A stretch of 5,201 bases of DNA from Christensenella sp. UBA1782 (GTDB taxonomy: Bacteria > Bacillota > Clostridia > Christensenellales > DTU072), in the NCBI GenBank assembly GCA_002315475.1, contig DCGI01000102.1, positions 1-5,201 of the forward strand, written 5' to 3'. The notes beneath the pieces are model-generated. The model was not told the DNA's origin and did not search any database. It was given only the letters and a program-made list of their open reading frames with translations. This document shows positions 1-4,550 of the stretch, piece by piece. A program made the position numbers and the translations under genes. Each line of letters starts with the position of its first letter. The stretch's first letter is position 1.

Positions 1-2637
1 GGGCAGGCGGTAAAAGAGTTTGCCATAACCAAAGGCAAAACCAACGTGACGAGTTTGGCGGAATACCGTACGAAAAAAGAGACCGGAAACTTTGATACGT
101 TCTACTTGACCGCCGAACTTAACGTGCCGACAAACGAAGTGTTCGAAATCGAAAAGGGGGACACTTTCGACGTGCAATCCCACACGATTATCATGCAGGG
201 AACGTTCAAAATCAACGGAAATCTGGCGAGTTCCACCGATACGAAAAACTCGGTTTATAAGGTAAATATCGAACAAAACGCAACGGCGGAAATCAACGGT
301 TCTTTACTCGCCGAAGGCGGTATGTGGTTGGTGAAAGGGGAAGGAAAAAATACCGCTTCGGCGAAGTTTTCTTCGTTAAAAACCCTCGGAGGCGGGTGCT
401 TCGAAAATGCGGGCAACATAGAAACGGACAGTTTCGGCGTGGACGCTTCTTCTTCGTTTACCAACGGAAAAGGGGCAAGCCTATCGACGGCGCAGGCGTT
501 TTGTTACGGCACCGTCCACAACGACGGAACGGTGGACTTTACGGGCGACACCGAGTTTTTCCATTCCCTTGTTTTCGGTAACGGCGAAAACGGAACGGTC
601 ACTTTCGAGAAAGGCGTCAGTTTCAAACAGGGCAGTCTGTCGAACGAAGGAAAGGTCGTGAACCGCGGAGACTTTATTTGTCGAGAAGGCGTGACGATAG
701 AAAGCGTCGCAGAAGGTTTTGATAACACGCAAGGAACGATTTGGGGATACGAAGCGATAGAAAACGTAACCCAAAACGTCAATATTAAAGAAAAACTTTC
801 CGAAGAAAACGTTTCCCTTTCTTACCTGGAAACGTACTATGACGAAACCCTGCAAAAGCCCTCTTTGTCGATAGACGGCGAGGAGATTACGCAAGAATTG
901 TTCTCGGTCGAGTTTTCTCCCGCATCGCCGATAGAGGTCGGTACGATTACCGTGACCGTTACCTGTACAGAAGAAAAGTGTATGTACGGCGGGAGTTACG
1001 AAACTACCTACGAAATTTTGAAAGGAACCTATGAAGCGTCTTCTGCGATTCTTCTTACCTCCCGTTTGTCGAATACGAATTATGAAAAAATCCTTTTGAC
1101 GAGCGATATAACGTACGGTAATAAAACCGCTTATCGCAATGCGGTTACCCTTGCCGAAGGGATAACGCTGGACACCAACGGATATACTTTGACGTTGGAA
1201 GACGTTACCTTTACTAACAAGGGCGTTTTGGACAATTCCGCCGGAATCGGTGCCGAAAAGAAGTGCGGACTGCTTCTCGGAAAAGACGCCGTTATTCAAA
1301 ATTACGGAGAAATCCGCAACAACAATTATATCGTGTTATCGCAAGAAAGTTCTACTCTTTCCCATGCTACTTCGGAAGGAAAAACCGGTACTTTGTTCAA
1401 TAACGGTAAGTTGTATTGCGGGCAAACCTCTCCCGACGTTTTGGGAGAAAGTACGGGAAGTATCGTCAACCGAACGGGCTTTCTTACACTTGCCGATAAT
1501 CTTTCGATTGACGGCGTTTATTATTATACCGGCAGTGCGATAGAACCCGTCGTAACCTATTCGGCAACCGACGACTTCGGCTTTTCTTCGTTTACGTTCA
1601 GCTATCTCAACAACGTAAACGTCGGTACGATTTCGTCGGTCATCGTACACCCCGACCTGTTTAACGAAAAGTATTATGGCGACGTTTCGGTTCCGTTCTC
1701 CATTCAGCCCACCGTCAAAACGGTGACTTCGGCGGAAGAATTGATTTCCTTCTGCGGAACGTCGAAGCCGAACACGAATTATTACGAAATCAAATTGGGT
1801 GCGTCGCTGACGCTGACGCAATCGGTCACCGTTCCGTCGGTTTTCGACTTTAACTTCTCTTTGTACACCGTTACGTATGCCAACGGAGCGCATTTGATTT
1901 TCGCCGACCGTTCCGATGCGGGTAGCGAGATTTTTGCCGAAGCCGACAGTACGACGACCTTCCTGCAAAACCTCTACAACGTAGATACCTTGATAGTAAT
2001 CGATTCCTTTGAAGATTTACGGGTGGACGTTTCCGTTCCCGATTACGTTTCCGATTTGGGCGATGCCGGTATTCTGAACGGCGGCACGACGCAATCGGTC
2101 GTGAAATTTTCTTCGGTGACCGTTGATTTGAACGGATGCAGTATTCCTTCCGTTCACATCGTACACAATAAAAGACAAGATTACTCCATGCTTTTCAAAA
2201 ATTCTCTTGCGGGTACAACGGAAAGCGTCATCGGAAACGTCGACGTGTATTCGTGCGGGTTCGTGCAGGAGGAAGGGATAGCCAAAACCATAACCGTCAA
2301 TATTGAAAACTGTACGGTAGCCGGTATCGAGTTGAACGGAAACGTTTCGGGCGTAGCCATCATGTTGACGGTGCAAAACTGCGACGTCAAGAAGGATAAG
2401 GTCGTATCTTCTTCCCAATATCAGGGGAGTGACGTGTACGTCGTGGACGTCTCTTATAAAAACGTATATACCTTCTTTGAGGACTGTGAGTTCTACGGCT
2501 ATTACGGCTGTAACTTTAATTACGGTATCAACGAATTGGTCGATTGCACGTTCGATTGTACGCAGACCTTCGGAAACGGGGAATTCTGGAAAAAGGGGAG
2601 CTATGCAAAAGTAACCATCGACGGGAAGGAGAAGTAA
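1..2637 (+). CDS. Large modular extracellular/surface protein with Ig-like and beta-helix repeats, 5'-truncated
   Basis: The frame is open from base 1 to the TAA at 2635-2637 (878 codons visible). A GTG at 46 could be read as a start, but it has no Shine-Dalgarno sequence. The 15 codons before it also match the end of the Ig-like repeats seen later, so the real start lies upstream. The product is rich in Thr, Ser, Asn, Gly and Val, with short alternating beta strands and N-G or N-x-G turns. In order it has an Ig tail fragment (1-42), a beta-helix-like segment (about 31-700), Ig-like repeat 1 (811-1029), a second helix segment (1030-1490), Ig-like repeat 2 (1501-1713), a third entry unit (1714-1911) and a cysteine-marked C-terminal beta-helix (about 1972-2634). 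There is no LPxTG motif, terminal hydrophobic helix or positively charged tail, and no catalytic motif that I recognise. Such architecture is typical of adhesin-like or secreted proteins of gut Bacillota. An adhesive or structural role is inference; a glycan-active domain in the missing N-terminal part is possible. A terminator follows, so it is not part of the his operon. Confidence 0.85.
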   Translation, partial: GQAVKEFAITKGKTNVTSLAEYRTKKETGNFDTFYLTAELNVPTNEVFEIEKGDTFDVQSHTIIMQGTFKINGNLASSTDTKNSVYKVNIEQNATAEINGSLLAEGGMWLVKGEGKNTASAKFSSLKTLGGGCFENAGNIETDSFGVDASSSFTNGKGASLSTAQAFCYGTVHNDGTVDFTGDTEFFHSLVFGNGENGTVTFEKGVSFKQGSLSNEGKVVNRGDFICREGVTIESVAEGFDNTQGTIWGYEAIENVTQNVNIKEKLSEENVSLSYLETYYDETLQKPSLSIDGEEITQELFSVEFSPASPIEVGTITVTVTCTEEKCMYGGSYETTYEILKGTYEASSAILLTSRLSNTNYEKILLTSDITYGNKTAYRNAVTLAEGITLDTNGYTLTLEDVTFTNKGVLDNSAGIGAEKKCGLLLGKDAVIQNYGEIRNNNYIVLSQESSTLSHATSEGKTGTLFNNGKLYCGQTSPDVLGESTGSIVNRTGFLTLADNLSIDGVYYYTGSAIEPVVTYSATDDFGFSSFTFSYLNNVNVGTISSVIVHPDLFNEKYYGDVSVPFSIQPTVKTVTSAEELISFCGTSKPNTNYYEIKLGASLTLTQSVTVPSVFDFNFSLYTVTYANGAHLIFADRSDAGSEIFAEADSTTTFLQNLYNVDTLIVIDSFEDLRVDVSVPDYVSDLGDAGILNGGTTQSVVKFSSVTVDLNGCSIPSVHIVHNKRQDYSMLFKNSLAGTTESVIGNVDVYSCGFVQEEGIAKTITVNIENCTVAGIELNGNVSGVAIMLTVQNCDVKKDKVVSSSQYQGSDVYVVDVSYKNVYTFFEDCEFYGYYGCNFNYGINELVDCTFDCTQTFGNGEFWKKGSYAKVTIDGKEK
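31..225 (+). repeat. Beta-helix entry unit, copy 1
   Basis: This is the first of three related protein-level repeats. The shared pattern is a helical stretch (here LAEYRTK), then a 'Y-x-I/L-L/K-x-x-x-L/I-T' strand, a V/F-x-I/L-x-x-G strand, and an 'N/S-x-x-L/I-x-x-x-G' turn. Copy 1 reads NFDTFYLTAELNVPTN then FEIEKGDTF. It aligns with copies at 1030-1236 and 1714-1911. Sequence identity is low and the match rests on pattern and position, each copy directly following an Ig-like unit. Confidence 0.5.
811..1029 (+). repeat. Ig-like bacterial surface repeat 1
   Basis: About 73 residues begin VSLSYLETYY and end YEILKGT. Landmarks shared with repeat 2 are an aromatic 'YY' near the start followed by a proline strand (KPSLSI), a central V/F-x-F-S strand, a 'VGTITVTV' strand, and a 'Y-G-G/D' turn before the last strand of form [FY]-x-I. 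This matches the general layout of bacterial Ig-like repeats in Bacillota surface proteins (Y-x-G...P...N-x-x-V-G-T...Y-G-G...F-x-I). It sits between two beta-helix-like segments and probably acts as a spacer. Confidence 0.6.
1030..1236 (+). repeat. Beta-helix entry unit, copy 2
   Basis: This unit directly follows Ig-like repeat 1. It contains the helix-like SSAILLTSRLS, the strand YEKILLTSDITY, then VTLAEGITLDTNGYTLTLE. The 'L-D-x-N-G-Y-T-L' turn is a recurrent element of beta-helix surface proteins. It aligns in pattern with the units at 31-225 and 1714-1911. Confidence 0.55.
1501..1713 (+). repeat. Ig-like bacterial surface repeat 2
   Basis: About 71 residues run from LSIDGVYYYTG to PFSIQPT. 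The start (YYYTGSAIEPVVTY), the strand FTFSYLNNVNVGTISSVIV and the end (KYYGDVSVPFSI) fit the family layout better than repeat 1 does. Corresponding positions in the two copies are 690 bases (230 codons) apart. The tail FSIQPT also lines up with the first codons of the window (EFAITKGKT), which is why a further copy is inferred upstream. Confidence 0.65.
1714..1911 (+). repeat. Beta-helix entry unit, copy 3
   Basis: This unit follows Ig-like repeat 2. It contains the helix-like TSAEELISFCG, the strand NYYEIKLGASLTLTQ, and FNFSLYTVTYANGAHLIF. It is the most diverged and most compact copy, with no N-x-G rung cluster behind it. Instead the protein passes through a linker into the cysteine-marked C-terminal region. 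Confidence 0.5.
2137..2559 (+). other. C-terminal beta-helix region with cysteine ladder
   Basis: Eight cysteine codons lie at 2137, 2254, 2311, 2380, 2485, 2509, 2545 and 2557. Seven sit in a short repeating context x-N/D/G/S-C-x-I/V/F: NGCSI, YSCGF, ENCTV, QNCDV, EDCEF, YGCNF and VDCTF. Several are about 19 to 39 residues apart, compatible with one or two turns of a right-handed parallel beta-helix. In that fold, 'N-C-x-F' rungs place the Cys inside and the Asn at a turn. The gene is otherwise cysteine-poor (a few scattered Cys). Structural stacking is more likely than disulfide bonding, but the sequence cannot decide this. Confidence 0.55.
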
Positions 2638-2702
2638 TACTTCTCAAAACGTCCGTTGCGACGTAAACCCGTCCGTTGACGTTTCATTATGAAAAACGTT
2701 TT

Positions 2703-2740
2703 ATCCTCGTTTCGTTTTGTGCGGGACGAGGATTTTTTTT
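2703..2740 (+). terminator. Rho-independent terminator of the surface-protein gene
   Basis: The 8-base stem arms ATCCTCGT (2703-2710) and ACGAGGAT (2726-2733) pair perfectly around a 15-base loop and run into a T tract (2733-2740). It lies 66 bases after the TAA of the surface-protein gene and 24 bases before the -35 box of the his promoter, so it isolates the two units. The minus-strand side lacks an adjacent T run, so it appears one-directional. Confidence 0.9.
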
Positions 2741-2760
2741 CAAGGTTTCTTGAAGAAAAA
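2733..2760. promoter_or_regulatory. Perfect 16-base dyad (TTCAAG-N4-CTTGAA) upstream of the his promoter
   Basis: TTCAAG (2739-2744) and CTTGAA (2749-2754) are exact inverted copies around GTTT. The symmetry extends outward to 2733 and 2760 as a T tract facing an A tract, with one T/G mismatch at 2738/2755. The core ends 9 bases before the -35 box, about -60 to -45 relative to the predicted transcription start. That is a usual place for an activator, and sometimes a repressor, site. The left arm shares the T tract of the terminator. It could be an operator, or an RNA hairpin after read-through. No specific regulator can be named. Confidence 0.4.
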
Positions 2761-2763
2761 CGT

Positions 2764-2792
2764 TTGACAATCCGATAGGAGTATGCTATTAT
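2764..2792 (+). promoter_or_regulatory. Sigma-70/A-type promoter of the hisZGD operon
   Basis: There is a perfect -35 box TTGACA at 2764-2769. A spacer of exactly 17 bases precedes TATTAT at 2787-2792, which differs from TATAAT at one position. A TG at 2784-2785, one base before the -10, makes it an extended -10 promoter. Transcription should begin near A2799, giving a leader of about 58 bases. The near-consensus match suggests high basal strength, so a repressor or another control is likely if the operon is regulated. Confidence 0.88.
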
Positions 2793-2815
2793 GACGGTAT
2801 AGCGATTTAGTAAAG

Positions 2816-2839
2816 TAAAGTGCTAAAGTGATAAAGTAA
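2816..2839 (+). repeat. Three tandem TAAAGTGN-like octamers in the his leader
   Basis: TAAAGTGC (2816-2823), TAAAGTGA (2824-2831) and TAAAGTAA (2832-2839) follow each other with an exact period of 8, preceded by a partial copy TAAAG (2811-2815). The larger string TAAAGTAAAG recurs at 2811-2820 and 2832-2841. The stretch is purine-rich and contains no complementary CTTTA, so the leader RNA should stay open. Because the period is not a multiple of three, the TAA triplets close all three frames just before hisZ. It may be a protein-binding site in the early transcribed region, a translation enhancer, or chance slippage. Confidence 0.55.
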
Positions 2840-2847
2840 AGAAAGAC

Positions 2848-2851
2848 GAGG
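2848..2851 (+). promoter_or_regulatory. Ribosome binding site of hisZ
   Basis: GAGG lies 5 bases before the ATG at 2857, inside an A/G-rich stretch. An in-frame TAA at 2824-2826 with no other start codon after it fixes the ATG at 2857 as the start. Confidence 0.7.
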
Positions 2852-2856
2852 TTGGT

Positions 2857-3936
2857 ATGGACGTTTCCCTATTGGGTTATGAGGAAAAAGCGGTGTTTCT
2901 GTTACGCTCTTTATACGAGCGATACGGGTATTCCGTTTATAAAATGAGTAAGTTCGAAGAATACGAATTGTACGTAAAAAACAAAGACTTTTTAGTCAGC
3001 GATCGGGTTATTACGTTTAACGATACCAACGGCAAGTTATTGGCGTTAAAACCCGACGTTACCCTTTCCATCATTAAGAGCGGAGAGGACAAAAAAGGCG
3101 TCAAGCAAAAGGTATATTACAACGAAAACGTCTACCGCATTTCGGAAAGTACGCATCGCTATAAAGAAATCATGCAGGCGGGTTTGGAATGTATCGGCGA
3201 TATAGATTTATACGACGTTTACGAAGTATTGATTTTGGCGGCAAAGAGTTTGCAAAGCATTTCGGAAGATTTCGTATTGGAAATTTCTCATATCGGTTTA
3301 TTGCAGTCGGTCATCGAAAAAGCTTCTCCCGATTTGGACTTCAAAAGAAAAGTCATTAAACTGGTAGAGAGTAAGAACCGGCATGATTTGAGTGCGTTAT
3401 GCCAAGAATACGGCGTTTCGAAGATTTGCGAAGAAGCCTTGCTTATCCTTGTCGGTTCGTACGGGACGAGAAAAGAGGTTCTTGCAAAAATCGAAAAAGT
3501 GATGGGTATCGATTGGGAGGAAATTCGTATTCTTTCCGACCTTTTGGAAGAAAGCGAGTTTTCCGATAAGATAAAACTGGATTTTTCGGTGGTCGGGGAC
3601 GTAAACTATTATAACGGTTTTGTTTTTCGAGGCTTTGTCAGCGGCGTCTGCGGCAGCATCCTTTCGGGCGGACAATACGATAACATGATGAAAAAAATGT
3701 CCCGTTCTTCGAAGGCGGTCGGCTTTGCCGTTTATCTGGACAGGTTGGAACAAATGGACGAAGGCGTCCGCAAAACGGTGGATACCGTCCTTTTGTACGA
3801 CGAAAAAACCGATAAGAAATTTTTGATTGCCGAGATGGGGCGTTTACAACGAGAAGGGAGCGTGTCCGCCGAAAAAGAGTTACCTACCCGTATTCTTTAT
3901 AAAAACGTCGCGGACATAAGGGGGAAGAAATGTTAA
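2857..3936 (+). CDS. hisZ: ATP phosphoribosyltransferase regulatory subunit HisZ
   Basis: HisZ is a catalytically dead paralogue of histidyl-tRNA synthetase. It binds short-form HisG to make the active, histidine-inhibited ATP phosphoribosyltransferase in the cytoplasm. The 359-residue product shows the class II synthetase core. It has a KPDVT element (65-69, like the R-P-E/D-x-T of the family), a motif 2 region at about 85-114 with R94, E104, Q107 and E111, a YYNG element (251-254), a GGQYD element (271-275) and a motif 3-like AVGFAVYLDRL (287-297). HisRS has an essential Arg in its R-G-x-D-Y-Y motif. Here the aligned segment is GDVNYY (247-252), with Gly in its place, which argues against a synthetase. 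Only about 60 residues follow the core, too few for a complete anticodon-binding domain. The next gene is a short HisG, the expected partner, overlapping by 7 bases. The length fits HisZ, and HisS is unlikely. Confidence 0.92.
   Translation: MDVSLLGYEEKAVFLLRSLYERYGYSVYKMSKFEEYELYVKNKDFLVSDRVITFNDTNGKLLALKPDVTLSIIKSGEDKKGVKQKVYYNENVYRISESTHRYKEIMQAGLECIGDIDLYDVYEVLILAAKSLQSISEDFVLEISHIGLLQSVIEKASPDLDFKRKVIKLVESKNRHDLSALCQEYGVSKICEEALLILVGSYGTRKEVLAKIEKVMGIDWEEIRILSDLLEESEFSDKIKLDFSVVGDVNYYNGFVFRGFVSGVCGSILSGGQYDNMMKKMSRSSKAVGFAVYLDRLEQMDEGVRKTVDTVLLYDEKTDKKFLIAEMGRLQREGSVSAEKELPTRILYKNVADIRGKKC
3918..3925 (+). promoter_or_regulatory. Ribosome binding site of hisG inside hisZ
   Basis: AAGGGGGA lies 4 bases before the ATG at 3930, within the last codons of hisZ. 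It supports that start and, with the ATGTTAA overlap, suggests translational coupling that would help keep HisZ and HisG in balance. Confidence 0.65.
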
Positions 3937-4550
3937 ATATTGCTTTGCCGAAAGGAAGATTGGGCGAAAGGGTATACGAAATGTTTGCCAAAGCCGGTTT
4001 TGAGTGTCCGTCCATATTGGAGAACAATCGAAAACTGATTTTTGAAAACGTCGAGAAGGGGGTACGTTATTTTTGGGTTAAGCCTTCCGACGTTTGTATA
4101 TACGTGGAACGGGGAGCCGCCGATATAGGCGTCGCGGGAAAGGATATTATTTTGGAATACGAACCCGACGTATACGAACTTTTGGATTTGAACGTGGGTA
4201 TTTGCCGCATGGCGGTGGCGGGCCCCGTCGATTTTGTCGATAACGGTCTGAAAACTTTGCGGGTTGCCACGAAATTTACCAACATCGCCTCCCATTATTA
4301 TGCGAGTATCGGCAGAGATATAGACATCATAAAGCTGAACGGTTCCATCGAAATTGCTCCGATTTTGGGACTTTCCGACGTAATCGTCGATATCGTGGAA
4401 ACGGGGAAAACCCTTCGGGAAAACAATTTAGACGTAAAAACAACGATTCTACCCATCAGTGCCAGACTGATTTCCAATACCACTTCCTTCCAGTTCAAGG
4501 GAGAGGAAATCGAAAAAGCGGTACGGGAAATCAAAGGACAGATACAATGA
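3930..4550 (+). CDS. hisG: ATP phosphoribosyltransferase catalytic subunit, short form HisG
   Basis: HisG condenses ATP with phosphoribosyl pyrophosphate to give phosphoribosyl-ATP, the committed first step of histidine synthesis. The product has 206 residues and starts MLNIALPKGRL, the classical HisG N-terminus. It includes the two-lobed periplasmic-binding-protein-like core with GAADIGVAGKD at about 62-72. The family signature is complete: E141, G147, D150, D154, T158-G159 and T161-L162 in the segment EIAPILGLSDVIVDIVETG, which forms the PRPP phosphate-binding loop. The C-terminal ACT-like regulatory domain of long HisG (about 290-300 residues) is absent, so this is the HisG-S type that depends on HisZ, encoded immediately upstream. 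Its TGA overlaps the hisD ATG by 4 bases. No key residue appears to be missing. Confidence 0.97.
   Translation: MLNIALPKGRLGERVYEMFAKAGFECPSILENNRKLIFENVEKGVRYFWVKPSDVCIYVERGAADIGVAGKDIILEYEPDVYELLDLNVGICRMAVAGPVDFVDNGLKTLRVATKFTNIASHYYASIGRDIDIIKLNGSIEIAPILGLSDVIVDIVETGKTLRENNLDVKTTILPISARLISNTTSFQFKGEEIEKAVREIKGQIQ
4534..4538 (+). promoter_or_regulatory. Ribosome binding site of hisD inside hisG
   Basis: AAGGA lies 8 bases before the ATG at 4547, within the last codons of hisG. Together with the ATGA stop/start overlap at 4547-4550, it supports this start and coupled translation. Confidence 0.65.

Larger units (their letters stand above)
406..1479 (+). repeat. N-x-G turn rungs of the two beta-helix-like segments
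   Basis: Short motifs of the type hydrophobic-x-N-x-G-x-hydrophobic recur in two clusters. Their Asn codons lie at 406 (NAG), 520 (NDG), 643 (NEG) and 661 (NRG) in the first segment. In the second they lie at 1216 (NKG), 1300 (NYG), 1399 (NNG) and 1468 (NRTG). The clusters are separated by Ig-like repeat 1. Regular N-x-G turns between short beta strands are common in right-handed beta-helix and beta-solenoid adhesins. The fold assignment is inference from this pattern. Confidence 0.5.

Noticed and set aside
481..1299. Long minus-strand open frame of 272 codons inside the surface-protein gene
   Set aside because: It is antisense to a clear repeat-built protein. Its product is Arg/Phe-rich with no domain I recognise, has no convincing ribosome site, and is explained by codon choice on the other strand.
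1336..2418. Further long minus-strand open frames (1336-1968 and 2017-2418)
   Set aside because: They have the same Arg/Val-rich shadow composition, no start signals, and conflict with the Ig-like and beta-helix repeats read on the plus strand.
2651..2678. Direct repeat GTCCGTTG at 2651-2658 and 2671-2678, and a 7-base inverted repeat AAACGTC/GACGTTT around it
   Set aside because: It is short, has a long loop and no T tract, and lies just after the stop codon. A much better terminator follows at 2703-2740. I see no function to assign.
2693..2765. Palindrome AAACGTTT at 2694-2701 and again at 2758-2765 overlapping the -35 box, as a possible paired operator
   Set aside because: The same string occurs inside coding sequence (for example 2340-2347 and near 807-814), and AACGT-type words are very common in this DNA, so two copies are expected background.
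2799..2856. T-box riboswitch or His leader peptide ahead of hisZ
   Set aside because: The leader is only about 58 bases and lacks paired stems. There is no start codon followed by His codons, and TAA triplets occur in all frames.
2857..3936. Histidyl-tRNA synthetase (hisS) instead of hisZ
   Set aside because: The catalytic Arg motif is lost, the C-terminal anticodon-binding domain is not complete, and the gene overlaps a short-form hisG that requires HisZ.
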